The notes below the pieces were generated by a model, which saw only the letters and a program-made list of their open reading frames with translations, was not told the DNA's origin and searched no databases. Made by a program: the position numbers and the translations under genes. This document shows positions 30,501-40,446 of a stretch of DNA of 64,000 bases, piece by piece. The stretch's first letter is position 1. Each line of letters begins with the position of its first letter. The stretch lies in assembly GCA_005765155.1 (NCBI GenBank), contig VCCP01000001.1, positions 434,001-498,000 on the forward strand, read 5' to 3'. This DNA comes from Zelopaecilomyces penicillatus (lineage: Eukaryota; Ascomycota; Sordariomycetes; Hypocreales; Pseudodiploosporaceae).

Positions 30501-31014
30501 GATGATGTTGTAAGGCAAGCATTTCTGGGTTCGCTTTCTCAGGAAGCTGCTGTTGTTGAATAGGAGCAAATCCTGAAATGAATAGGCATTCGTCTACTCT
30601 TATGAAGGATCCTAGTGCGATTACAACAGGTTTGGAAAATGCCCTCGGCTTTCGCTCCCCTTTGTACATTAATTAACTCCATTCGCCGAAAGGGTCTCGC
30701 AAGATCTCCCACCTATTCTGCCCCATCCTGGACATGCCGAAAACGCGGGGTATCGTTCAGGGGTGGCAGCGCTTGCTCCCCTGTATTTATAGTGCATATG
30801 GGAGATGCAGCCACCATTCACACTCTTGAGTCTTGACACTGTACTCCGTACTGCGCGAGTCAATCCCCGTTGCATTACCTGTAACCCTTCCGTCAGGGAA
30901 AACACACTCATCGAGCCCTTGGGTTAACCCAACTCCAACCCGGCATACAACCCAGCTCGCCCTGTGTTACTGTTGACGAGCAGATACCCGTGACGAGCCA
31001 CATGGGTCCCAAGC

Positions 31015-32814
31015 ATGGCGACTGCGTATGTCAAGCCTCATCATGATGAGCACAGCAGCGCTTCTGAAGTCAGTCGCGCTGCCGTCACAGGCCGCGCCCA
31101 TGGCAGCATCACTTTGAGCGACGCGGTATCATCATCATCTTCACACTCTCTGCTACAGAAACAGAGGCAAAGACACGCAATCGAATCACTTCCCCTCATG
31201 GAACATCAGCAGACACGCCTCACCGAGGAGGACAGCCGCCGCATCTGCCGCAAAACAGATCGCGCTGTTCTTGTCATCCTTGTTTGGGTGTACTTCCTCC
31301 AGATCCTCGACAAGACGGTCCTTGGTTTTGGCGCAACCTACGGTCTCAAGGAAGATACGAAATTGACAGGCGGCCAGTACTCTCTAGTGGGCTCCATTGC
31401 GCCTATAGCACAGCTAGCATGGCAGCCTTTTTCATCAGTGCTCATCATCAAGGTGCCGCATCGCATCTTGATGCCTGCCCTCTGTCTCGGATGGGGCATC
31501 GCTCAGGTCTCCATGGCCGCTGCTCACAGTTTCAGCGGGCTCATGGTCTCGCGTTTCTTTCTTGGGCTGTTTGAGGCAGGCTGCTTGCCTTTGTTTAGCA
31601 TCATCACTAGTCAGTGGTATCGGCGAGCGGAGCAGCCCATGAGGATTGCCGCTTGGTATAGCACGAATGGAGCAGCTACGATAGTTGCCGCTGCGATTTC
31701 GTATGCTCTGGGGAGTATTCAGTCGGATCTATTGAAGTCATGGCAAATGTGAGTTTCCCTCCATTCAACTCATTCTACTGCTGGAAAACAATGTAGCTTA
31801 TCAAATTACCATCCCCCCCGTGTAAGCATATTTCTATTCGTAGGCCTGCTTACCATTGCTTCTGCTCCGTTTGTATACTGGAAACTTGACAATGATATCC
31901 CCTCGGCTCGGTTTCTGACAAAAAAGGAAAAGGCGCAGGCTATCGAGAGGCTTCGTGCCAATCAGACTGGCACTGGCAATCGTGAACTAAACTGGCATCA
32001 TGTTATCGAGGCTGCCATGGAACCCAAGACCTACCTGTGGATTGGCATGGCGATGATGCTCAACATAGGAGCAAGCGTCACCAACACTTTTGGTCCGCTC
32101 ATCATCAGCGGTCTTGGCTTTGACAAGTATACCAGCAGCCTCCTGAACATGCCATTTGGCGCATTGCAACTGATCCTTATTCTGCTGGCGAGCTATCTGG
32201 CCCAGAGAGCAAAAATAAAGGGCGCAGTTCTCAGCATCTGCATGCTCCCCGTCGTTGTCGGTCTAATTATGTTGTATCGTGTTCCACGGGATGACTCTAG
32301 CCAAGGTGCTCTCTTAACCGGCTACTATCTCCTTGCCTTTATATTCGGCGGGAACCCCCTTATCGTAACATGGATCGTCGGCAACACCGCCGGCACCACG
32401 AAGAAGTCTGTAATTATGAGCGTGTACAACGCTGCAAGCTCAGCAGGCAACATCATCGGGCCGATTCTCTTCAACGACCGAGATGCGCCGTCGTATAAGC
32501 CTGGCCTGCGATGGTGTCTGTGTGTCTTTGTGGCGCTTGTTGTGATTGTGTTAATACAGTGGGCGAACCTGATGGTGCTGAATAGGATGCAAGAGAGGAG
32601 GCGGGTGAAGAATGGGAAACGAGCGAAGTTGGTGGATCGGTCTATGCAGGAGTCGTACGAAAATGTTGAAAGCTGGAATGAGGATGATGTTGGTCGGGGA
32701 TCTCATGTAGAAGAGTATGGGGGAGAAATGAGTGTGGGGGAGTTTATTGTTGGACAGGAGATGTTTTTGGATCTGACAGATCGCGAGAACGACGAGTTTG
32801 TGTATATTTACTAG
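31015..32814 (+). CDS. MFS transporter, anion:cation symporter (Dal5/allantoate permease) type
   Basis: Two exons, 31015-31748 and 31827-32814, about 573 aa. The preferred intron 31749-31826 (GTGAGT..TAAG) restores the family sequence SWQIIFLFVGLLTIASAPF; an alternative acceptor at 31796 would insert ten residues in frame. The cytosolic N-terminal tail (about 80 residues) is Ser/His-rich. Then come helix 1 (VLVILVWVYFLQILDKTVLG), the YSLVGSIAPIAQLAWQP block, RFFLGLFEAGCLPLF in helix 4 and the SQWYRRAEQPMRIAAWY loop, all hallmarks of the Dal5 branch. Twelve helices are expected. The C-terminal tail is acidic. Members carry allantoate, nicotinate, pantothenate and other carboxylates; the substrate here is unknown. 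The plasma membrane is the likely location. Confidence 0.9.
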
Positions 32815-33790
32815 TAGATAGTTGCTAATCTCCCATTTACCGTCATGCTAGCCGCTAGAAGGGATCTTGATCTCAAATAAAGCTCCCATCTTGGCTGATC
32901 AGACCGTGTCGAAGTTGGTTCTATAGAGAGTATGGACATCTTGACAGTGTTGAGAAGATGAGAAGCTATGGTTGAAAGGGGATTGGTGACTTGTTGCAGC
33001 TCTGGGGTCTCCGAAGCCCTGGGTCTGCTTGTATATGTATTGTTCACAATCCGAGACTGTGCAAACACGTTGCGGAAACGTGAATGGTTGTTGGCGATGA
33101 CGAACTGGCTTCTCAAGCTCGGGGCCGGGCCGGAGGTGGCTTGAATCCATCGTTTATCCCCTTACTCCGGGCGATTGATCGCCCAAGTTGTCCACGACAA
33201 CGCCACAAGCTCGTATCTGAACTCATATTCCCGCATTCTATTCAATCGCCTAGACTGAAGCGTCGGCCGCACCGCTGCACTGTCATGTTTCTCTAATCAG
33301 TCTATTTTCCCGACAAGCCCCAACATGGATAAGGAAATGTAAATCCCCGATGACGTATTTACTCCCAATGCAACTTTAGTTTCAATAATCGGCATTTGCG
33401 GCATCGTCTTGTGCAGCAAGGAAGCTGCTGCGCCGCCACAGAGGACGGGTGGGATGTGCCGGAGAGGGGTTCAGCTTGCGTTGCCGAATGCCGAAGCGGC
33501 GGCGATCCGGAATGCGGCATCAAAGGGAGGAGCCGTTTAGCCATCATCGTCAGCGAAACTGCATGTTGGGGTCTGGGGTTGATTAGAAGGCTAAACCTCA
33601 GCCACGATAGGGTGTTCCCTGATGATGAGGAATATATAAACTGGCTTTGGCTTCGCATAAATGGTCTGCTTGTTTCCATCTTCTCATCAAGCCACTGCCA
33701 ACAAGTTCATCATTACGCATTCGTCTACACTTACTTCACACACACACACACACAAACACACACACGACATACCACTTCCTACCTTTGACA
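32815..33790. other. Upstream region of the CipC-like gene
   Basis: No gene supported. It contains the TATA box at 33633 and a (CA)n tract at about 33739-33772 in the presumed leader. Confidence 0.5.
33633..33640 (+). promoter_or_regulatory. TATA box of the CipC-like gene
   Basis: tatataaa, a perfect consensus, lies 151 nt before the ATG, with a CA-rich leader after it. This fits a strongly inducible promoter. Confidence 0.65.
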
Positions 33791-34244
33791 ATGGGTTGGT
33801 TCAATGGTAAGAAAGCAACCCACCGGCTGCCATGAAACCATAATAACACCTCCCAGATGATTCTCACCCCGCCCAAGCCTACGATGAGGTCTACAACCGC
33901 CCTCACGAGGCCAAATGGTCCCACGAGCTGATCGGCGGAGCGGCCGCGTTCGAAGCTGCTAAGGCTTACGAAGACCATGTTGCGAGAAATGGTGAGATGC
34001 CCCTGTTTCCTATCTATTTTCTCTGTATCTTTATTATTTGAATAATCAAACAATGCTAACCAGACATGATGCAGGACAACCCGATAGTCATGCCAAGGCC
34101 AAAGAAATTCTCGCTGGTTTCATCGGTGCCTTTGTCGACCGAGAAGTTGAGACGAGGGGACTAGATTTTGTTGATCGTGAAAAGGCGAAGCGACATGGTC
34201 GACACCATGCAGAGGAACAGCTTGCGTATGATAATCAGTGGTGA
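33791..34244 (+). CDS. cipC: CipC-like stress-response protein (DUF3759)
   Basis: Three exons, 33791-33806, 33857-33991 and 34075-34244, 106 aa; introns have GT..AG ends and both are phase 1. The protein starts MGWFNDDSHPAQAYDEVYN and contains HEAKWSHELIGGAAAFEAAK, YEDHVARNG, HAKAKEILAGFIGAFVDREV and the basic C-terminus KAKRHGRHHAEEQL. This is the short CipC family, named from a concanamycin-induced protein of Aspergillus nidulans and often seen among stress- or host-induced proteins of fungi. It is soluble and has no signal peptide; its biochemical role is unknown. Exon 1 has only 16 nt, so the start is visible only by splicing. Confidence 0.93.
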
Positions 34245-36623
34245 GCACTGTGTTGGGAAGATAGGTTTTAATCATGGCAATATAGCGAATCGATTTTGAA
34301 AAGTATAATTGGGCTCTACATGTTGTAGAATAGGCATGACATGAAGAAGTGTAAAATGAATGTGAATTTGACAAGCAGGGAAGAGCCATATGCGAATAAG
34401 AAAAACATGCAATGGTTATTAGTAAACGGATTGGAGAGCCAAGTATGCGAGGTGAATATAATTCTGAGCTTTAAGAATCCCGCATCTCTGGAGACCTAGA
34501 CGAAAGGACAGGTGACGGGATGTGGGCGTGTTGGCGAACCCCGGAACATCCATCGCCGTGGTCCGCAGGTGATGTAACCAGTCCAGTTGATTGTACCTGA
34601 GAGTCTGTGACATTCACAATCACTTATCACTGCACGTCGCCTTTCATCCACCATAAAAAAGACGCCCGAAGCATCCGGCTGCTAGCGCAGTGTCGATCCA
34701 GGGGGCCACGACAGCACATTCTCAGGTACAGGAGTCAGGACCTCGCACATACCCGGGGTTCGCTAAGGCACCAACCATATTCGATCGCTGTGGGCCTGTA
34801 GTATCACGGCACTGACTGCAAAAACAGGTTATTTTGGCGGGTCTCTGCGGGAGACTATTGCCACCCGTCAGCCTAGGGAATAGATAAGGATAACTGTATT
34901 AATTGTAGCAACATAAATGCAACGAAACGATTGGGCCATGTGCGACAGGTACCAGATTCATGTGCCGTCGGAGTGTGAATCTACAATTCATCTATTGACT
35001 GCATTTATAGTGCTCACAGCCCTGAGACTTGGCACACATGTGCCTGAGACACGGACAATGGTTGGCTGACTGACACCTCGCAGTCCCGGAGCCGGGCCGG
35101 ACCCTGGGTCCTTGTGGCACCGATGCCTTGTTTCTCGGACCGACGATGTTTATTGCTTTACCTACTCCGTATAGACTGACAAAGTCTGAACAATTGAATT
35201 GAAGTGTACTCATGCTAGAATTTAATCGCCAACTCTCTCTTACTGACATGTAAGCTCACCTTCAGTCACATACACAAGGCCCGCTGTGAAGCTTGGACCG
35301 CTTACAGCATCTCCACTGGACACTTGGCCCTGTCTAGCACAGAGATCAGTGGAGAATGGGGGAGTGGGTAATTAGCTTCTGGTTGGTTGCGAAAACAGGA
35401 ACAGAGGGGAGTCTGGGATTGATTGACATGTGGGACGAATGGAACACAAACACGGGTGTTTGGTGTTTTCTAAGTATTAGTACGTCACTGAAAATTCTGG
35501 GTCGCTGCGTCATCAATTGATAACAAGCACAACGCAATGATTTCATTCAAGTCCTTGTCCAGTAGCAAATATGTTGCAGAGAACACCTTGAGAGGGCATC
35601 TGAAAAGGCATCTCTAGGTGTATGGTGCCAGATCAATTCGCCATGGGTGCTCTCTACATAGCAGAGTGGAGTTCCCTCAACCTTGAGAACTGTCAAACCT
35701 GCAATTAGAGATTTATCGGCCTCCAAGGCACGGCAGTTGGTGTGCCTAGACGCAATCCTATAATAGCAACATCCCAGCACGCTATAGAACAAGTTTTTTT
35801 TAGTTTTTTTTTTTTCATCTAGAAAATAAAACGGCCCGTTCACGGCTTTTTTAGCTTCCACCATCGATTTGCTGCATTCCACACCCCCTTCGGAGGAAAC
35901 GTCCATAGAAGCAACGCTGTTTTCGCCATTGCTAATCCGTATTGGGATCGCATCAAGGAGATGGTGTGTGTGAGGCTGTCCTAAATCAGAATTTTCATGT
36001 CTCGAAATAGATTTTAGAAAAAAATCACTCACTCATCGATTATACTGCCTTTATTGACAAGTGGCGATGACTTTATTCATCAACCTTCCCCCAACTTCTG
36101 ATGTTTTCCTTATTTTACTCTCACATACTCTCCATCTAGGGCATCAATCATTTAAATCTAGAAAATCTGCACCTAGATCGTATCTTCCAATCCAACTTTG
36201 CACCGCTCGTTCTGCTCAGCCCCCAGAAATAATCAATTCCACTGCAAAAAAAGTCCCACCCCCGGATACCCGCATTATTTGCGTCATCTGCTCCACAACG
36301 CCTAGATAAACACTACGTCGATCATCTTGGGCATCATATCCACCAGGGGACCCTCATCGGTCCTGCCTTGATAAAACACCCCCCAGCTCCTCGCTCTCTG
36401 GCCAGCTGTCCACTTTCACTCTTGATATCTATTCAATTTTTAATTCTTCTATTTTCTCTCTCTTCTAACTGGGCCTGTTCAATTGCGCGCCATTGAGAAC
36501 GCATCAATTGTCTACGAATTATCATCTTCTACTATTTTGCGCATAATTAACAACACAATCCACCCTCCCATTTCACTCTAATAAGGCTCTTCTTCTCTTT
36601 TACCATTTTGCCTCCTCGTCATC
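34245..36623. other. Long intergenic region upstream of the MscS gene
   Basis: 2.4 kb. It contains one minus-strand 161-codon frame (35547-36032) that is listed separately. The last 500 bp on the plus strand are poor in G and rich in C and T, suggesting a long 5' leader for the MscS gene. Nothing else seen. Confidence 0.45.
35547..36032 (-). CDS. Questionable orphan ORF (161 codons)
   Basis: Uninterrupted minus-strand frame. The C-terminal part (from TNCRALEADKSLIAGLTVLK to the stop) looks protein-like. The central segment, encoded by A-rich sequence (LDEKKKTKKN), may be an unspliced intron or chance. There is no signal peptide and no known domain. It could be a relic of a small gene. Confidence 0.22.
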   Translation of the reverse strand: MSDFFLKSISRHENSDLGQPHTHHLLDAIPIRISNGENSVASMDVSSEGGVECSKSMVEAKKAVNGPFYFLDEKKKTKKNLFYSVLGCCYYRIASRHTNCRALEADKSLIAGLTVLKVEGTPLCYVESTHGELIWHHTPRDAFSDALSRCSLQHICYWTRT

Positions 36624-39134
36624 ATGGCTGGCTCACCAGCCCCTCTGCACCGGCAGCATGTCCCCGAAGAAGCAATCGAGCTCGAGCAGAAGAAACCGTC
36701 AGCCCCTTCCCTCGATACATTCAACACCCTGGCGCCTGTCCATGATTTCGGCGACGACATGAATGTCAGGTCTCCCTCTGAACAACGAGCCGACGCCAAT
36801 AGACTGCACGACGACCTCGAACTGCTGCGAGCTGAGCGAATGGTGTCAAATGACGAACACAACGAAAAGCTTTCTAGGTCATGGTCCAAGAACCGCGCTC
36901 ATAATCCCGTCCCCAGTGACGCTTTCAATCAAATGAATGAGGCGGCTACGCCGGAGAAACATAAGAACACGGATGCTGCGCTCTACAAGTTCTGGCTCTT
37001 CCTCAGGAAGTTTCCTCGCTTCTTTCGATATTTTATCTACCTTTTGCCCGGCGCGACATTGCTGCTCGTCCCTGTTCTTCTCGGCCACTTTAGGTTTAAA
37101 GGAAGCGACAAGGCCGTCGGTGGTGTTGGTGGTGTCGAGTTGATGTGGTTTGGGATATGGTTAGAAATCGTCTGGTGCTCCCTATGGGTGACTCGTATGA
37201 TAACGAACGTCATGCCGCCTCTGTTTCATAGCCTTGCACGCGTTGCCGGCTCCATCAACGCCAACAAATGGAGAGATATTGGCCAGCAGCTCGAACTACA
37301 TACCGCCCTTTTTCTTTGGTTCTTGGCTATTCTCGTGTCCTTTAAGCCCACTATGAATAGCCACAAGGTCCCCGTGGATGGCGAGTTGAAGGAGGAAGTT
37401 GACCTGAGTTGGATAAGTGTGGTCAACAAGGTCATCATTGCACTTTTTGTTCTCGCGACTCTCAACTGGCTCGAGAAGATCCTCATCCAATGGATTGCAA
37501 CCAGCTTCCATCAGAGGACCTATGCGACCAGAATCGACAACAATAAATCTGACATTAACCATTTAGTCTTGCTTTTCGACCATGCTAAAACTCGACTTGA
37601 GACCAGTGATGATTTCTGGCAGGGTGACACCACGGGAGCTACAGCTAGTGGCATGCAGACCCCGATGCAAACCTTGCACCAGAATGCTCGTCAGGTTTTG
37701 GGGAAAGTTGGCCATGTTGCGGGGAGAGTGGGCAACGACTTCATCGGTCGTAAAGTCGACACAAAGCACCCAAGCAAAGTCGTCACCGAACTGCTCCGGA
37801 ACACCTCTTCTGCACATACGCTGGCCCGCCTGATATACCGTAGTGTTGTGCAGCCAGGCCGTGACTCAGTCTATCTCGAAGATCTTCAGGCAGCGTTTGG
37901 TAATGACGAAGGCAGCGATGTCGCCTTTTCCATGTTCGATAAGGATATGAACGGCGACATTTGCATGGACGAGTTCGAAGCAGTCTGCAACGAGATCCAT
38001 CTAGAGAAAAAGGCCATTGCAGCCTCGCTCAAGGACCTCGACTCTGTCATCAAGAAGCTGGACAAGGTATTTCTCAGCATCATTGTCATCCTATCCATCA
38101 TCGTGTTCGTCGCCATTCTCTCCGACTCAACCGCCGCCGGTCTCGCCTCAGCTGGAACCTCGGTGCTTGGACTCGCCTGGATGCTGCAAGCAACTGCACA
38201 GGAGTTCCTCCAGTCCATCATCTTCGTCTTTATCAAGCATCCATTTGATGTCGGCGATCGTGTTACCATCTATGGCTCCACTGGCGCTACTTTGACCGGC
38301 GATGATTATTATGTTACCGAAATATCGCTCCTCTACACCGAATTCAAAAAGATGCAGGGTCATATTGTCCAGGCCCCCAATTCACTTCTCAACACACTCT
38401 TCATACTTAACCAGCGACGATCCAACGGGCTCGCGGATCCTATTCCTCTCGTGATGCGATTTGGAACTCCTGCTGCTCTGATAGAAGAGCTCAAAGCCCG
38501 CATGCTCAATTTTTGCAAAGAAAACAAGCGTGATTACCAACCCAACATCATTACTGAGATGACAACCCTGGATCAAGTACGATCCTGCACAATGAACATT
38601 GTCTTCTTCCACAAGAGCAACTTCCAAAACGAGCTTCTCCGACTGAATCGACACAATAAGTTTGTTACCGAGCTCATGCACCAGATGGTTCAAATTGGCA
38701 TCGAAGGCCCGCTCCGCGTCGACCCTGGTGGTAGCCGCGACTATCCCATGTACTGGCAAAGCATGCCGCCTCCACCCGCGTACGGCGGCAAGGAACAGCA
38801 CCCCGAGGAGCCTCGCTCTCCAGCTGTCGGGCCCTCGACGAGAGCCAGGCAAAACAGCGTTCGCAGTGAGCGAGTGATTCCCAATGAGGAGGGCGCGTTT
38901 GGTGGGTTCCAGGATGTGTTTGAGCAGCGACGAGACCATGCCAATATCAATCGGATGGCCTCTATCAGAGAGAAGGAGCGCAGCAATGTGATTCGGGAAG
39001 AGGATGCTCAGCCGAGACGGTCTATGACGTCGGCGCTGGCTCCGGCCATGTCTCAGGATTCACAGTCACGGTCTCGCATTTTTGGGCGTACTCGTGGGAG
39101 GACGATAAGTCAACACCGAAGCGACATGGTGTGA
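36624..39134 (+). CDS. MscS-type mechanosensitive ion channel with EF-hand
   Basis: Intronless, 836 aa. The family is known from S. pombe Msy1/Msy2, ER-membrane channels that shape the calcium response to hypo-osmotic shock. The N-terminal 130 residues are polar. Several hydrophobic segments lie between about 135 and 295 (first YFIYLLPGATLLLVPVLLGH). A canonical EF-hand loop DKDMNGDICMDE (residues 439-450) has D1, D3, N5, G6 and E12. It is followed by the MscS pore unit from about 480: IIVILSIIVFVAILSDS, then the small-residue helix TAAGLASAGTSVLGLAWM, and PFDVGDRVTIYG of the beta domain. The C-terminal tail is disordered and contains a PPPPAYGG motif resembling a PPxY ligand for WW domains. 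The start is the ATG after ctcgtcatc. Confidence 0.95.
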   Translation: MAGSPAPLHRQHVPEEAIELEQKKPSAPSLDTFNTLAPVHDFGDDMNVRSPSEQRADANRLHDDLELLRAERMVSNDEHNEKLSRSWSKNRAHNPVPSDAFNQMNEAATPEKHKNTDAALYKFWLFLRKFPRFFRYFIYLLPGATLLLVPVLLGHFRFKGSDKAVGGVGGVELMWFGIWLEIVWCSLWVTRMITNVMPPLFHSLARVAGSINANKWRDIGQQLELHTALFLWFLAILVSFKPTMNSHKVPVDGELKEEVDLSWISVVNKVIIALFVLATLNWLEKILIQWIATSFHQRTYATRIDNNKSDINHLVLLFDHAKTRLETSDDFWQGDTTGATASGMQTPMQTLHQNARQVLGKVGHVAGRVGNDFIGRKVDTKHPSKVVTELLRNTSSAHTLARLIYRSVVQPGRDSVYLEDLQAAFGNDEGSDVAFSMFDKDMNGDICMDEFEAVCNEIHLEKKAIAASLKDLDSVIKKLDKVFLSIIVILSIIVFVAILSDSTAAGLASAGTSVLGLAWMLQATAQEFLQSIIFVFIKHPFDVGDRVTIYGSTGATLTGDDYYVTEISLLYTEFKKMQGHIVQAPNSLLNTLFILNQRRSNGLADPIPLVMRFGTPAALIEELKARMLNFCKENKRDYQPNIITEMTTLDQVRSCTMNIVFFHKSNFQNELLRLNRHNKFVTELMHQMVQIGIEGPLRVDPGGSRDYPMYWQSMPPPPAYGGKEQHPEEPRSPAVGPSTRARQNSVRSERVIPNEEGAFGGFQDVFEQRRDHANINRMASIREKERSNVIREEDAQPRRSMTSALAPAMSQDSQSRSRIFGRTRGRTISQHRSDMV

Positions 39135-40446
39135 GACGGTTCTGCATATCTATCGGTAGTGTAATTGGAAAAGAAAAAAAAGGAATGGCTCTTGGGTACA
39201 CACGCAGATCTGTTGCTGGAAATGGGCGTGCGGGGGCCCTTGAAAATTGCTGAACGAACATTTTAATGCAAGCGAAGAACAGCGAAACATTTGATATTTG
39301 ATGAAAATGCGCCGTCGCGCAAAGGCATGGATTTAATTAATGATATTTAATACACGTGGAGATGAGCCACATACACTTTTTATTAGTGCTCATGCCGTCA
39401 TTATATTTTTTGAGACTAGAAGATGACCAGGACTGTATAAGCATGTTGATTTCAAGCATGTCGGCGTTCTTTGTGATTACTTTACGGTGAGTGAGTCTCT
39501 CTCGCTTATCGACGTGAAGCTAAAGACGGCCTGGCAGACAGGATAGTCTGTTCTTGGCAAAAAGACGGTTTGCCAATGGCAAATTACCCACTCGACAGAC
39601 CTACAATGCTATGTATAGATAGCATCGTCACTTTCTACAACATCCTACCCAACGCTCACCATCATCATCACCATCAAAATCATGCGTCGTCTCCAAAAAA
39701 CTGCCTTTGTTGATGCAGCCCAACGGAGCGGGCCTGTGCTGCTTAGGTGCTTATTAGTGCCTACCTTATGTACTCGATTAAGATTATTTGACGATGCCCA
39801 GCAGCATTGGGGGTAATAAAGTCCCAATAGTTCAATAATCGCCCCCGCTGTCAGGCGTGCCCATTCCTCCAGCCGCTGTGCGGTGGCGTAAGCTTCAAAG
39901 CCTCTTCATTAGCCTGGCTATCGGGGACATTCTCAGCTGCCCATCCTTGCCAAATGTTTGGGTTGGGGTTTGTACCACCACCAAAAAAATGACAGCAGAA
40001 GCTGTGAAGGCTGAAAGGCGCGATTCATGCGGGACGGACCTGTTTTAAGCTGTCTCTCCCTTTTTCTTTAACCTCTTGGTGGCGTGGCGTTTCCTCTCTC
40101 TCTCTCTCCAGCAAAAAGCTTCCCTTTCTTTACTGTACCTGCACATTCGCCTCGTTGTGTTGTCATTGTTTGTTTGTTTCCCTTTTTTGCTACTGCAGAA
40201 GCGCAACAAGGCAGATTTGGGGGCGTGTTGGGAAGAACAGAAGCGCCACGAGCGATGCGATGTCGGGAGGGCGCTGAGGACACCTAGCATTCAGGTTTCC
40301 AGATCCAGATCTCGCTCTCTCCCGAAGCGACAAAAACAAACAAAGCACTTCCGATAATCGGTGTTCTGCCCGAGTGCAGAAGACACAGCGATAGCAGCGT
40401 TGGCTAGGAAGGCCTGCAACGCATAACCCACACACACGCCAGGACG
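39135..40446. other. Intergenic region
   Basis: AT-rich near 39300-39420. A short 44-codon ORF (39682-39816, MRRLQKTAFVDAAQ...) follows a CATCATCA-type leader but has no other support. A (CT)n run lies at 40094-40109 and belongs to the leader of the WW gene. Confidence 0.45.

Larger units (their letters stand above)
29429..31014. other. Intergenic region holding a possible minus-strand orphan
   Basis: Promoters of the three-exon gene and of the MFS gene lie at its two ends. A CAG-type run (gcagcagcagc) lies at 29658-29671. Apart from the ORF at 30132-30500 and its TATA-like element, nothing is seen. Confidence 0.45.

Noticed and set aside
38382..38939. 185-codon minus-strand frame inside the MscS gene
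   Set aside because: Antisense of a conserved coding region.
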